Shown here: positions 1 through 9,268 of the stretch, piece by piece | How the letters are laid out: each line of letters opens with the position of its first letter | Position numbering within the stretch: the stretch's first letter is position 1 | NCBI GenBank assembly: GCA_002929135.1 | Contig: PESC01000032.1 | Coordinates: 56,399-120,398 of the forward strand | Length of the DNA: 64,000 nucleotides | Direction: 5' to 3' | From: Methylomonas sp. | GTDB lineage: Bacteria; Pseudomonadota; Gammaproteobacteria; Methylococcales; Methylomonadaceae | Notes under the pieces: model-generated | The model's input: the letters and a program-made list of their open reading frames with translations, nothing else | Told to the model about the DNA's origin: nothing | Database searches by the model: none | Translations under genes and position numbers: made by a program

Positions 1-717
1 AAAGCCATCACCGAATGCTGGCCCAAGCCCAAAATGTTGATTCTGAATTTTCCGGGCAATCCAACCTGTCAGTGCGTCGAGCTGGATTTCTTTGAAAAAG
101 TGGTCGGCATTGCCAAGGAACACGCGATTTGGATCGTGCACGATATTGCTTATGCCGACATCGTGTTCGACGGCTACGTCGCGCCGTCTATTCTGCAAGT
201 ACCAGGTGCCAAAGATATTGCCGTCGAGTTTTTCTCCCTGTCGAAAAGCTACAACATGCCGGGTTGGCGCGTTGGTTTCATGTGCGGCAACCCCACCCTG
301 GTCGCTGCGCTGACTCGCATCAAATCCTACATGGATTACGGTACTTTCACGCCGATTCAGGTGGCCGCCATCACCGCACTGGAAGGCCCGCAGGATTGCG
401 TCAAAGACATCTGCGATATGTACCGGGTACGGCGCGACATCTTGTGCGACGGCCTCAATGCCATGGGCTGGCCGGTGGAAAAACCCAAAGCCACCATGTT
501 CGTCTGGGCCAAAATCCCCGAAGCCTACCGCGCGATGGGATCCATCGAATTCGCCAAAAAACTCATCATCGACGCCAAGGTGGCGGTATCGCCCGGTGTC
601 GGTTTCGGCCATTTCGGTGACGACCACATCCGTTTCAGCCTGATCGAAAACGAACACCGTACCCGCCAGGCCTTGCGCAGCATCCGCAATATGCTGAAAA
701 AAGACGGCGTTGTATAA
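1..717 (+). CDS. alaC: AlaC-type alanine/pyruvate aminotransferase, 5' end missing
   Basis: A class I/II PLP-dependent aminotransferase, probably the glutamate-pyruvate aminotransferase AlaC that makes alanine in the cytoplasm. The reading frame is open from base 1, so the N-terminal part lies outside the window; 238 residues remain of a family that is usually about 400. The visible part contains the cofactor region NFPGNPT, the aspartate-tyrosine stretch [12 protein letters not shown], and the Schiff-base lysine in [12 protein letters not shown] (codon at 244-246). Those stretches closely match AlaC rather than aspartate aminotransferases. It stops 37 bases before hom, so the three amino-acid genes may be cotranscribed. 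Alternative: another subgroup I-gamma aminotransferase. Confidence 0.88.
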   Translation, partial: KAITECWPKPKMLILNFPGNPTCQCVELDFFEKVVGIAKEHAIWIVHDIAYADIVFDGYVAPSILQVPGAKDIAVEFFSLSKSYNMPGWRVGFMCGNPTLVAALTRIKSYMDYGTFTPIQVAAITALEGPQDCVKDICDMYRVRRDILCDGLNAMGWPVEKPKATMFVWAKIPEAYRAMGSIEFAKKLIIDAKVAVSPGVGFGHFGDDHIRFSLIENEHRTRQALRSIRNMLKKDGVV

Positions 718-754
718 TCGCCGCCATTTTTGGATTTAGCGCGAGGAGGCAGCT

Positions 755-2065
755 TTGAAGCCGGTAAACGTGGGGATACTGGGGTTGGGAACCGTCGGTG
801 GCGGCACGGTCAATGTGCTGAAGCGTAACGCCGAGGAAATTGCCCGTCGGGCAGGACGGGACATCGTCGTCGCCCGCGCATCGGCCCGCGACCTGGGCCG
901 CTCAAGAATTTGTGACACCCAAGGCATGGCTTTGACGACCGACCCCTTCGAAATCGTCAACGATCCCGACATTGATGTCATCGTCGAACTGATAGGCGGC
1001 TGTGACCTCGCCAAACAACTGGTGTTGACTGCCATCGCCAACGGCAAGCAGGTCGTCACCGCCAACAAGGCACTGATCGCACTGCACGGTAACGAAGTCT
1101 TCGCCGAAGCCAGTCGCAAAGGCGTCATGGTGTTGTTCGAAGCGGCTGTGGCAGGTGGCATCCCCATCATCAAAGCCCTGCGCGAAGGTCTGGCCGGTAA
1201 CCGCATCCAATGGCTGGCGGGCATCATCAACGGCACCGGCAATTACATCCTCAGTGAAATGCGCGACAAAGGCCGGGACTTCGACGACGTATTGAAAGAA
1301 GCCCAAGCCCTGGGTTATGCCGAAGCCGATCCGAGCTTCGACGTCGAAGGCATCGATGCCGGTCATAAACTGACGATACTGGCCTCCATCGCCTTTGGCA
1401 TTCCCTTGCAATTCGACAAGGTTTATACCGAAGGCATCAGCCAGATCACCCGGCTGGATGTCGAATATGCCGAAGCCTTGGGCTATCGCATCAAAAACTT
1501 AGGTATTGCCCGCAAGACCGAGACCGGTATCGAGCTGCGTGTGCACCCCACCCTGATTCCCAAACGTCGGTTGATCGCCAATGTCGATGGCGTGATGAAC
1601 GCCGTGCTGGTCTGCGGTGATGCCGTCGGGCCCACCTTGTATTACGGTGCCGGTGCCGGTGCCGACCCTACTGCGTCGGCTGTCGTCGCCGATCTGGTAG
1701 ATGTCGTGCGCGCCATGACCTGCGACCCGGAAAACCGCGTACCGCATCTGGCCTTCCAGCCGGATGCAATCGTCGACATTCCGGTATTGCCTGTTGATCG
1801 CATCGAAACCGCCTATTACCTGCGGTTGACCGCCGAAGACAAACCCGGTGTGCTTGCCGACGTCACCCGCATCTTGGCGGCGCACCACATCAGCATCGAA
1901 GCCCTGATTCAAAAAGAACCGGCCAAAGGCGAAATCCAGGTGCCAGTCATCCTGCTGACCCAGCGCACGCTGGAAAAAGAAATGAACGCGGCCATTGCCG
2001 ACATTGAAGCTCTGGCCACCGTCAGCGGCAAGGTGGCACGTATCCGCATGGAAACCCTAGGATAA
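755..2065 (+). CDS. hom: Homoserine dehydrogenase
   Basis: Reduces aspartate semialdehyde to homoserine with NAD(P)H, the branch point to threonine, methionine and isoleucine. The 436-residue length is that of the monofunctional enzyme. Residues 4-20 hold the Rossmann motif GLGTVGGG, the catalytic domain runs to about 320 (GIINGTGNYIL, then DPSFDVEGIDAGHK), and an ACT domain occupies about 355-430 (EDKPGVLADVTRIL), which suggests feedback control by threonine. The start chosen is TTG at 755, because a strong GAGGAGG ribosome binding site lies at 743-749 and no closer ATG fits the N-terminus of the family. thrC follows after 3 bases. Confidence 0.95.
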   Translation: MKPVNVGILGLGTVGGGTVNVLKRNAEEIARRAGRDIVVARASARDLGRSRICDTQGMALTTDPFEIVNDPDIDVIVELIGGCDLAKQLVLTAIANGKQVVTANKALIALHGNEVFAEASRKGVMVLFEAAVAGGIPIIKALREGLAGNRIQWLAGIINGTGNYILSEMRDKGRDFDDVLKEAQALGYAEADPSFDVEGIDAGHKLTILASIAFGIPLQFDKVYTEGISQITRLDVEYAEALGYRIKNLGIARKTETGIELRVHPTLIPKRRLIANVDGVMNAVLVCGDAVGPTLYYGAGAGADPTASAVVADLVDVVRAMTCDPENRVPHLAFQPDAIVDIPVLPVDRIETAYYLRLTAEDKPGVLADVTRILAAHHISIEALIQKEPAKGEIQVPVILLTQRTLEKEMNAAIADIEALATVSGKVARIRMETLG

Positions 2066-2068
2066 ACC

Positions 2069-3163
2069 ATGACCAAACCTGCACACTACACCGGCCTGAT
2101 CGAACGCTATCGCGACCGTCTGCCGGTTGCCGACGACACCCGCATCATCAGTTTGTGCGAAGGCAATACCCCGCTGATTCAATTGCACAACATCCCGCGA
2201 CTGATCGGCAAAGCCGTCGATATTTACGTCAAATTCGAAGGCCTGAATCCAACGGGTTCGTTCAAGGATCGCGGCATGACGCTGGCCGTCACCAAGGCGG
2301 TAGAGGAGGGCAGTCAGGCCATCATCTGCGCCTCGACCGGCAACACCTCGGCGGCGGCGGCGGCCTATGCCGTGCGTGCCGGCATTCGTGCTTTCGTGTT
2401 GATTCCTGAAGGCAAAATCGCCCTAGGCAAGCTGGCGCAAACCATGATGTACGGCGCCCGCATCATTCAAATCAAAGGCAATTTCGATGCGGGCATGGCC
2501 ATTGTCAAAGACATCGCCAACCATGCGCCGGTGACCATCGTCAACTCGATCAACCCCTACCGGTTGGAGGGCCAGAAAACCGCCGCGTTCGAAATTGTCG
2601 ACGCCTTGGGCGATGCACCCGATTTCCACTGCCTGCCGGTCGGCAACGCCGGTAACATCACGGCTTACTGGCGAGGCTACAAGGAGTATTCGACCGACAC
2701 GGCAAGCCACAAGGCCGTCACCGCAAAACGGCCGGTGATGTGCGGCTATCAGGCTGCCGGTGCCGCACCGTTCCTGGCGGGCCATCCGGTCGAAAACCCG
2801 GAAACCGTCGCTACGGCCATCCGCATCGGCAATCCGCAATCCTGGGATGGTGCCTGGGCTGCGCAGAAACAATCCGGCGGCTGGTTTACCGCCTTCACCG
2901 ATGAGCAAATCCTGGCCGCGCAAAAAATGTTGTCAGCCTACGAAGGCATATTCTGCGAACCCGCCTCGGCGACATCGCTGGCCGGTGCTTTGCACGATAT
3001 AGCCAATGGCAATATCCCGGAAGGCAGCACCATCGTCTGCACCCTGACCGGCAACGGCATCAAAGACCCGGACACCGCCATCGCTCAATGCAAGGACGAT
3101 CAGCCGATTACCGTCGAGGCCAGTCTGGACGCCGTCAAGCGGGCCATTCTCGACGACATCTGA
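2069..3163 (+). CDS. thrC: Threonine synthase
   Basis: PLP enzyme converting O-phosphohomoserine to threonine, the final step of the pathway begun by Hom. At 364 residues it belongs to the short threonine synthase group. The PLP lysine sits in [11 protein letters not shown] near residue 67, followed by [15 protein letters not shown], which cradles the cofactor phosphate; the glycine-rich [13 protein letters not shown] and the late LTGNGIKDP are also family marks. Its ATG follows the hom stop codon by three bases, so hom and thrC form one operon. No thrB is visible here; it would have to lie elsewhere. Confidence 0.94.
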   Translation: MTKPAHYTGLIERYRDRLPVADDTRIISLCEGNTPLIQLHNIPRLIGKAVDIYVKFEGLNPTGSFKDRGMTLAVTKAVEEGSQAIICASTGNTSAAAAAYAVRAGIRAFVLIPEGKIALGKLAQTMMYGARIIQIKGNFDAGMAIVKDIANHAPVTIVNSINPYRLEGQKTAAFEIVDALGDAPDFHCLPVGNAGNITAYWRGYKEYSTDTASHKAVTAKRPVMCGYQAAGAAPFLAGHPVENPETVATAIRIGNPQSWDGAWAAQKQSGGWFTAFTDEQILAAQKMLSAYEGIFCEPASATSLAGALHDIANGNIPEGSTIVCTLTGNGIKDPDTAIAQCKDDQPITVEASLDAVKRAILDDI

Positions 3164-3242
3164 TTGGCTTGGAAGGGCAGGGCATGCCGCATCCCCGCGC
3201 ACTGCAAAGCTGTGTGCGCTGCTTGCTCGTTCATCGTGCATC

Positions 3243-3289
3243 GGGTTTGGCAGAGGTTCCTGCGGTTTTGCCAAATCCCTGTCCTTTTT
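3243..3289 (+). terminator. Possible hom-thrC terminator
   Basis: An inverted repeat with arms GGGTTTGGCA (3243-3252) and TGCCAAATCCC (3269-3279, one bulge) is followed by CTTTTT. It lies in the 150-base gap between thrC and ybgC. The loop is long, so this is a weak call. Confidence 0.35.
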
Positions 3290-3314
3290 CAATTGCCGAA
3301 CTTCAGTATCATCG

Positions 3315-3728
3315 ATGACTCAAACATTCCGCAACACCCCGTTCGATTGGCCGGTGCGTGTGTATTACGAAGATACCGACGCCGGTGGCGTGGTGTTTTA
3401 CGCCAATTACCTGAAATTTTTCGAACGTGCCAGAACCGAAATGCTGCGCAGTCTGGGCTTTGAACAGGATGTCTTGCGCTTGGAACAAAATGTGATTTTC
3501 GTCGTGCGCTCGGTGCGTGTAGACTATCTCAAACCAGCCCGTTTCAATGACATGCTGAATGTCACCGCAAAAATTTCCGAATACACCAAAACCACGCTCA
3601 GCTTCGAGCAAACCATCATTCGCCACGACCAGACGCTGTGCACAGGCGACGTTCGCATTGCCTGTCTCGATGCCCAAACCCTGAAACCCAAAGCCATTCC
3701 CTCTGCCATTTTGGAGCTATTACGCTAG
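3315..3728 (+). CDS. ybgC: YbgC-type acyl-CoA thioesterase of the Tol-Pal operon
   Basis: A hotdog-fold thioesterase acting on acyl-CoA, and first gene of the tol-pal operon in many proteobacteria. The 137-residue protein shows the 4-hydroxybenzoyl-CoA thioesterase signature near its start: VYYEDTDAGGVVFYANYLKFFERAR, in which the aspartate of DTDAGG is the catalytic residue. The stop codon abuts the ATG of tolQ, so it is translated with the Tol genes. Its exact substrate in this organism cannot be read from the sequence. Confidence 0.93.
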   Translation: MTQTFRNTPFDWPVRVYYEDTDAGGVVFYANYLKFFERARTEMLRSLGFEQDVLRLEQNVIFVVRSVRVDYLKPARFNDMLNVTAKISEYTKTTLSFEQTIIRHDQTLCTGDVRIACLDAQTLKPKAIPSAILELLR

Positions 3729-4406
3729 ATGAACACCGATTTATCCATACTCACACTGGTGAAGGAAGCCAGTTTCGTCGTTCAATTCGTCATGTTCATA
3801 CTGCTGGCAGCGTCGGTGACATCCTGGACCTTCATTTTTTCCAAGCGTAAAGACCTGAAGCAGGCCACCGAAATCACCGATGACTTCGAAGACGAATTCT
3901 GGTCGGGTGTCGGCCTTGCCGAGCTTTACAAGAAAATGTCCAGCGACCGCTTCGAACCGGAAGGCATCGAAAAGATTTTTCTGGCGGGCTACCGCGAATT
4001 TGCCCGTATGCGGCAAAAAGGTGATGTCGAACCTGTCGTGCAAGTTGAAAGTGCGCAACGCGCCATGCGCATCGAACTGGCGCGTGAACTCGACAGATTG
4101 GACGAAACCCTGCCTTTTCTCGCCACCGTCGGTTCCACCAGTCCGTACATTGGTTTGTTTGGTACGGTGTGGGGCATCATGAACTCGTTCAGGGCCTTGG
4201 GTGAAGTCAAGAATGCAACCCTGGCCCATGTGGCGCCGGGGATTTCCGAAGCCCTGATTGCCACCGCGATCGGCCTGTTCGCGGCGATTCCGGCGGTCAT
4301 AGCCTACAACCGCTTCTCGACACGGCTGGACAGGTTGGCCGGGCGTTATGAGTTGTTCATCGACGAATTCGTCGTGTTGTTGCAAAGACAGGCGCACAAC
4401 AAATGA
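3729..4406 (+). CDS. tolQ: TolQ, inner-membrane motor protein of Tol-Pal
   Basis: Proton-channel subunit of the Tol-Pal motor, homologous to ExbB and MotA. With TolR it uses the proton gradient to energise TolA and pull the outer membrane inward at division. The 225 residues contain one N-terminal membrane helix (about 17-37), a long cytoplasmic region, and two C-terminal helices in the conserved stretch FLATVGSTSPYIGLFGTVWGIM followed by GISEALIATAIGLFAAIPAVIAYN. It overlaps tolR by the four bases ATGA. Confidence 0.96.
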   Translation: MNTDLSILTLVKEASFVVQFVMFILLAASVTSWTFIFSKRKDLKQATEITDDFEDEFWSGVGLAELYKKMSSDRFEPEGIEKIFLAGYREFARMRQKGDVEPVVQVESAQRAMRIELARELDRLDETLPFLATVGSTSPYIGLFGTVWGIMNSFRALGEVKNATLAHVAPGISEALIATAIGLFAAIPAVIAYNRFSTRLDRLAGRYELFIDEFVVLLQRQAHNK

Positions 4407-4861
4407 ACGTATCCGGCGGCAATCGCAAATCCCGCAAGCGTCGCGGCCCCATGGCCGAGATCAACGTCGTTCCCTACATCGACGTTACCTTCGTACTGCT
4501 GATTATTTTCATGATTACCGCGCCCCTGGTGCAGACCGGTGTCGATGTCGATTTGCCGCAGGCCGAGGCGGAACAGATCGATGTTCAGGATCAAATACCG
4601 GTGATCGTGTCGATCAAAAAAGACGGCAGCTTTTACTTGAATGTCGGTGGCAACGACGAAGAGGCCGAAACCGCGATCGACGAGGCTATTCTGGTCGAGC
4701 GTGTGTCTCAGGTATTCAGAGACAACCCCAAGGCGCAGTTGTACGTGCGCGGCGATCACGAAGTCGATTACGGCAGCATCGTTAAAATCATGGTCGAACT
4801 GAAAAAAACTGGCGCACCCAAAGTGGGCCTGATGACGTCACCCCCTCCCGAAAGCCCATGA
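4403..4861 (+). CDS. tolR: TolR, inner-membrane motor protein of Tol-Pal
   Basis: ExbD/TolR family protein, 152 residues: a short basic cytoplasmic tail (RKSRKRRG), the motif MAEINVVPYIDVTFVLLIIF, which carries the protonatable membrane aspartate (YIDV), and a periplasmic domain. It works with TolQ as the stator that drives TolA. The start overlaps the end of tolQ by four bases, and the stop is 10 bases before tolA, as expected for one transcript. Confidence 0.95.
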   Translation: MNVSGGNRKSRKRRGPMAEINVVPYIDVTFVLLIIFMITAPLVQTGVDVDLPQAEAEQIDVQDQIPVIVSIKKDGSFYLNVGGNDEEAETAIDEAILVERVSQVFRDNPKAQLYVRGDHEVDYGSIVKIMVELKKTGAPKVGLMTSPPPESP

Positions 4862-4871
4862 TTCACCCTTC

Positions 4872-6494
4872 ATGAGACGTTACAAAGCTTCGCTCGTTCT
4901 GGCAGTAGGTCTGCACGTTCTGATCGTGCTGCTGTTCGGCCTCAGCTTCATGCCCGATCATGAAACCGTCAACGTACCGCAACCATCGGATGTCATAGAA
5001 GCCACCGTCCTCGATGGTGCCGCCATCGATGCGGAAGCCGCGCGTGTGCGGCAAGCCGAGAATGTCCGACAGCACGCCGAAGTGCAGCGTCAGCAAGCCA
5101 TCGAACAAACCAAAAAAGCCGAACAACGAGCGGCGCAGCAAGCCCGTGAACAGCGTGTTCTGGAAGAAAAACAGGCGTTGGCCGCCGCCGAACGCCGAAA
5201 ACAGGAGGCTCTCGAAGCCAGACAGCGCCAGGAACAGGAAGCCCGACGCAAGGAAGAGGAACACAAACAGCAGGAATTGAAGGCAAAACAGGCACTGGAT
5301 GCGCAAAAAGCCAAAGAAGCCGCCGAAAGACAGCACAAGGCTGAACTCGACAAGCAAAAACACGATGCCGAAGTGCGCGAAGCCAAGCTGAAAGAGCAGC
5401 AAAAACTTGCGGAAGCGGCCAAGCAGAAAGAGCTGGAAGTCAAAAGGCTGGTGGAAGAAAAGGCACAGCAGGAGCACAAGGCATTGGAGCAAAAGCTGCT
5501 TCAGGAGCGCAAAGCTCAGGAGCAGAAGGCGCAAGAGCAGAAGGCGCAAGAGCAGAAGGCGCAAGAGCAGAAGGCGCAAGAGCAGAAGGCGCAAGAGCAG
5601 AAGGCACTGGAGCAGAAAAAGCTCGAACAGCAAAAAATCGAGACAGCCAAACGACAGGAGCAGCTCAAACAAGCCGAAGCCAGGGCTGAAAAAGAAAAGC
5701 AAGCGAGCGAAGAAAAAGCCAGAGCGGAAAAAGCGCGTCAAGCTGCCGATGCCGCAGCCAAAGCTAAAGCCGAGGCTGAAGCCCGTTTGAAAGCGGAGAA
5801 AGCCGCTGTCGACGCCAAAATTAAAACCGAGGCTGAAGCTCGTGCGAAAGCTGAAAAAGCGGCAGCCGACGCCAAGATCAAAGCCGATGCAGACGCTCGG
5901 CTGAAAGCAGAGAAAGCGGCTGCGGAGGCCAAAGCCAAAGCCGAGGCCGATGCGCGGGCAAAAGCTGAAAAAGCGGCAGCCGAAGCCCGCGCCAGAGCCG
6001 AGGCCGATGCGAAAGCCAAAGCTGAAAAAGCAGCGGCTGAAGCCAAAGTCAGGGCGGATGCCGAAGCCAAAGCCAGAGCGGAAGCTGACGCCAGAGCCAG
6101 GGCCGAACGTGATCGTCTGGCTGCCGAGGCTGCCGCCAAGGCTCGAGCCGAGGCTGAAGCCGCAGCCGCCGCTGCTGCCAAAGCCGAGCAGGATCGTTTG
6201 GCTGCCGCCGCAGCCGAAGAGGCAAAGCTGAACGCCATGATAAAAAACAGAACGGAGGCGGCCTGGATCAGGCCAGCAACCTCGGCGGCGGGCCTGAGAT
6301 GCACGATTCGGGTAAAATTGCTGCCCAGCGGCGATGTGATGGATGCACAAGTCATCGTCAGCAGTGGTGATCCGGCATTCGACCGCTCGGCAGAAAATGC
6401 GGTCAGGAAGGCATCACCGCTGCCGGTGCCGCAAGACAAAATTTTATTCAATCAGAAGTATCGGGTGTTCAACCTGTTGTTCAACCCGTCGTAG
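4872..6494 (+). CDS. tolA: TolA, trans-periplasmic energy transducer
   Basis: Links the TolQR motor to Pal and TolB. At 540 residues it is longer than the E. coli protein (421). Order of parts: short cytoplasmic N-terminus, membrane helix (about residues 7-28, ASLVLAVGLHVLIVLLFGLSFM), a very long Lys/Glu/Ala/Gln-rich helical domain II from about 45 to 455, and the globular C-terminal domain III (AWIRPATSAAGLRCTIRVKLLPSG to the end). Domain II contains perfect 15-base tandem repeats (see 5526-5600), which may explain its extra length. The antisense strand shows a long open frame here that is an artefact of this composition. Confidence 0.94.
   Translation: MRRYKASLVLAVGLHVLIVLLFGLSFMPDHETVNVPQPSDVIEATVLDGAAIDAEAARVRQAENVRQHAEVQRQQAIEQTKKAEQRAAQQAREQRVLEEKQALAAAERRKQEALEARQRQEQEARRKEEEHKQQELKAKQALDAQKAKEAAERQHKAELDKQKHDAEVREAKLKEQQKLAEAAKQKELEVKRLVEEKAQQEHKALEQKLLQERKAQEQKAQEQKAQEQKAQEQKAQEQKAQEQKALEQKKLEQQKIETAKRQEQLKQAEARAEKEKQASEEKARAEKARQAADAAAKAKAEAEARLKAEKAAVDAKIKTEAEARAKAEKAAADAKIKADADARLKAEKAAAEAKAKAEADARAKAEKAAAEARARAEADAKAKAEKAAAEAKVRADAEAKARAEADARARAERDRLAAEAAAKARAEAEAAAAAAAKAEQDRLAAAAAEEAKLNAMIKNRTEAAWIRPATSAAGLRCTIRVKLLPSGDVMDAQVIVSSGDPAFDRSAENAVRKASPLPVPQDKILFNQKYRVFNLLFNPS
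5526..5600 (+). repeat. Five perfect 15-base tandem repeats inside tolA
   Basis: The unit AAGGCGCAAGAGCAG (Lys-Ala-Gln-Glu-Gln) occurs five times without a mismatch. It is flanked by one diverged copy on each side (5511-5525 and 5601-5615). The repeat keeps the reading frame and lies in the helical domain II. Confidence 0.97.
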
Positions 6495-6513
6495 CGCAAA
6501 AACGGAAAAATCA

Positions 6514-7797
6514 ATGTTTTCATTAGTACGCATAATTTTGATCGGATTGCTCATGGCCTTGTCGCCTTGGGTGCACGCCGAAGGTCTGACCATCGAAATC
6601 ACCAAGGGCGCACAAACAGCCATGCCCATTGCCATTGTGCCCTTTGGTCAGCAAGGCGGGATCGGCAACGTCAAACTCAGCGATGTCATATCGTCCGATC
6701 TGGCGGGTAGCGGTTTTTTCAAAACCTTGTCGGAAGATGAGATGTTGAGCCAGCCCAATGACCCCGAGCGCATCAATTTCCGCGAATGGCAGGCACTGGG
6801 CCAGGAATACATGGTCATCGGCCAGGTACAGGGCAACGGTAATGCATTCAACATCGTGTTTCATCTGTTCAATGTTCACAATGGCCAGTTGATCATGGGC
6901 TACCGCATGACGGCGGGCGGCCACGAACTGCGTCGCGCTGCCCATCACATCAGCGATCTGATTTTCGAGAAACTGACCGGTCGCAAAGGTGTGTTCAATA
7001 CCCGCATTGCCTATGTCACCACGACAACGCGCGGCAACGCCCGGCAGTTCATGTTACAGATAGCCGATGCCGACGGTTCCAACCCCCGTACGATTGCCGA
7101 ATCGCCCGAACCCATCATGGCACCGGCTTGGTCACCGGATGGCAGCCGCATCGCTTACGTGTCGTTCCACACCAAGCGCTCGGAAATTTTCGTGCAGACG
7201 CTGGCCACCGGTCAGCGTGAAAGCGTGTCGTCTTTTCCTGGCATCAACGGTGCACCCGCTTGGTCGCCCGATGGCAGCCGCCTGGCGATAACCTTGTCCA
7301 AGGATGGTAGCCCCGATGTCTATGTGCTGAACTTGGCGGGCAAAGGCTTGACCCGACTGACCTCGGGTTTGTCTATCGATACGGAACCGACCTGGTCGCC
7401 CGATGGCAGCACTATCGTATTTACCTCCGATCAAGGCGGCAAACCCCAGCTTTATACGATACCCAGCGGCGGTGGCCGGGCAACACGGTTGACCTTCCAG
7501 GGCGACTACAATGCCCGCCCCCGGTTTTCGCCCGATGGCCGTAGCCTGGCCATGGTTCACGGCAGCGGCGGTGGCTATAAAATTGCTGTCATGGATATGG
7601 CCTCGAAAACGGTCAACGTGCTGACCGAAGGCCGCCTCGATGAGTCGCCCAGTTTCGCGCCGAACAGCAGCATGATTCTGTATGCGGCAAGCCGGGGAGG
7701 GCGATCGGTGTTGTCGGTGGTGTCCACCGATGGTGCAAGTCGTCAGAAACTCAGCATCGATAGCGGCGGCGTGCGTGAACCGGCCTGGGGGCCTTGA
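6514..7797 (+). CDS. tolB: TolB, periplasmic beta-propeller of Tol-Pal
   Basis: Periplasmic protein that binds Pal and TolA. ATG 6514 is chosen because it opens a clear signal peptide (MFSLVRIILIGLLMALSPWVHA, cleavage about residue 22); the frame is open further upstream but only into tolA. The 427-residue length is standard. The N-terminal domain (about 25-165) is followed by a six-bladed WD40-like propeller with repeated APAWSPDGSRIAYVS-type strands around 220-420. It starts 19 bases after tolA. Confidence 0.95.
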   Translation: MFSLVRIILIGLLMALSPWVHAEGLTIEITKGAQTAMPIAIVPFGQQGGIGNVKLSDVISSDLAGSGFFKTLSEDEMLSQPNDPERINFREWQALGQEYMVIGQVQGNGNAFNIVFHLFNVHNGQLIMGYRMTAGGHELRRAAHHISDLIFEKLTGRKGVFNTRIAYVTTTTRGNARQFMLQIADADGSNPRTIAESPEPIMAPAWSPDGSRIAYVSFHTKRSEIFVQTLATGQRESVSSFPGINGAPAWSPDGSRLAITLSKDGSPDVYVLNLAGKGLTRLTSGLSIDTEPTWSPDGSTIVFTSDQGGKPQLYTIPSGGGRATRLTFQGDYNARPRFSPDGRSLAMVHGSGGGYKIAVMDMASKTVNVLTEGRLDESPSFAPNSSMILYAASRGGRSVLSVVSTDGASRQKLSIDSGGVREPAWGP

Positions 7798-7853
7798 ACG
7801 AACGCTTGATTTGACAAATACTTGATACCTTTTGATTTTTTTTGGAGTTGTTT

Positions 7854-8435
7854 ATGAAATCGACGAAAACTTTTCTTGCACTGGCGCTGGTCGCCGCGAT
7901 GTTGACTGCGGGCTGTAGCTCGACGGAAGACGAGGGCTTGGCCGAAGCGGATCAGGTTGGTACCGATGCCTCTACCAGTGCGTTGGCCGACGGTGCCATG
8001 GGCGGCACCCCGTTTGGTAGCGGTGGGGCAGGTGGTGGCTTTGGTGGTCAGGATTTCAACAGTGCGTCTCATCTGGGGCCTGAATTCAGCGACCCCAACA
8101 ATCCCTTGTCGAAACAAGTCATCTATTTCGAACTCGACAGCAGCCAGATCAGACAGGAATTCGTGCCCGTCGTCGCTGCGCACGCTCACTATTTGTCAGC
8201 GCATCCGAATCAGCGCGTGATACTGGCCGGTCATGCCGACGAACGCGGTTCGAGTGAATACAACATCGCGCTGGGCGAGCAACGCGCTAAGGCGGTCGAA
8301 CGCATGATGCGTGCGCAAGGCGTGTCCGCTGGTCAGTTGGAAATCGTCAGTTACGGTGAAGAAAAACCCGCTGCCATGGGCCACGATGAATCGGCCTGGC
8401 AATTGAATCGTCGTGTCGAAGTAGGCTATCAATGA
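7854..8435 (+). CDS. pal: Pal, peptidoglycan-associated outer-membrane lipoprotein
   Basis: Outer-membrane lipoprotein that anchors the membrane to peptidoglycan and is moved by the Tol motor. The start at ATG 7854 fits a GGAG site at 7844-7847 and gives a lipoprotein signal ending in LTAGC (lipidated Cys21). A Gly/Ala/Ser-rich linker is followed by the OmpA-like domain from about residue 85, with the binding motif LAGHADERGSSEYNIALGEQRA. The 193 residues are a normal length. It overlaps cpoB by four bases (ATGA). Confidence 0.95.
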   Translation: MKSTKTFLALALVAAMLTAGCSSTEDEGLAEADQVGTDASTSALADGAMGGTPFGSGGAGGGFGGQDFNSASHLGPEFSDPNNPLSKQVIYFELDSSQIRQEFVPVVAAHAHYLSAHPNQRVILAGHADERGSSEYNIALGEQRAKAVERMMRAQGVSAGQLEIVSYGEEKPAAMGHDESAWQLNRRVEVGYQ

Positions 8436-9268
8436 GAAAACTCGCACTTCTGACCGCGTGCCTTAGCCTGGCTTTCAGCAACCAGGCCAGCGCGCAGGCC
8501 GTTCATCCAGCGTATGGCCAGGCTGGCGGGCAACCGTCCAATGGTGCGATTTACGAAGTGCTCGGGCGCCTGGAACAGCTACAGTCGGAAGTGCAGCAAC
8601 TCAGAGGCATGGTGGAAGAACAGGCACAAACCATTGCCGACCTCGAACGCAAACAGGCGCACATGTATGCCGATCTTGATGAGCGCGTGCAGACCGTGAT
8701 GGCGATGCCGCCGATAGCGGGTCAGGCTGCGCCCTCGCCGCCTGTGACCGACCCGGCTGCCGCCGCAGCTGCAACTGCTCCGCAAGCGACGGTTGCGCCA
8801 GCGACAGGCACAACGGCGACACCAACTACCGAGTCCGCGCCTGTCACTCCGCAAGTCGTGGCAGCGCCAGCGGCCAATCAGGCCCAGGCACAAGCCAGCG
8901 AGAAAGAACGCTACCAGCAGGCCTACGAAGCCTTGCGCAATGGTCACAACGCTGTTGCCGTCAAGCTGTTCGAGGCCTTGCTGACCGACCATCCTGCCGG
9001 TGAATTTGCCGACAATTCCCAGTACTGGCTGGGCGAGGCCTACAAGATCACCCGCGATTACGACAAGGCACGTATTGCATTCGGCAAGGTCGTCAGCCAG
9101 TTTCCCAATAGTTCGAAAGTGCCTGATGCCCTGCTCAAGCTGGGTTACATCGAATTCGACCAGCAAAATCTGGCGAAAGCGCGTGATTACATGACGCGGG
9201 TGACCACGAGCTACCCCGGCACCACCGCAGCCCATCTCGCGGCAAAAAAGCTGGCGCAAATGCCCTAG
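8432..9268 (+). CDS. cpoB: CpoB (YbgF), cell division coordinator
   Basis: Periplasmic TPR protein that couples Tol-Pal to peptidoglycan synthesis at the septum. It has a signal peptide ending near ASA-QA (about residue 22), a coiled coil at about 38-75 (YEVLGRLEQLQSEVQQLRG), which in E. coli trimerises, an Ala/Pro/Thr linker of about 60 residues, and C-terminal TPR repeats from about 155 (ERYQQAYEALRNGHNAVAVKLFEALLTDHP). The 278-residue length fits the family. It overlaps pal by four bases and queE follows immediately. Confidence 0.93.
   Translation: MRKLALLTACLSLAFSNQASAQAVHPAYGQAGGQPSNGAIYEVLGRLEQLQSEVQQLRGMVEEQAQTIADLERKQAHMYADLDERVQTVMAMPPIAGQAAPSPPVTDPAAAAAATAPQATVAPATGTTATPTTESAPVTPQVVAAPAANQAQAQASEKERYQQAYEALRNGHNAVAVKLFEALLTDHPAGEFADNSQYWLGEAYKITRDYDKARIAFGKVVSQFPNSSKVPDALLKLGYIEFDQQNLAKARDYMTRVTTSYPGTTAAHLAAKKLAQMP

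Noticed and set aside
4863..6350. A 495-codon open frame on the minus strand
   Set aside because: It is antisense to tolA; its Leu/Phe/Gly-rich low-complexity sequence is the reverse of the Lys/Glu/Ala repeats, and it has no ribosome binding site or family features.
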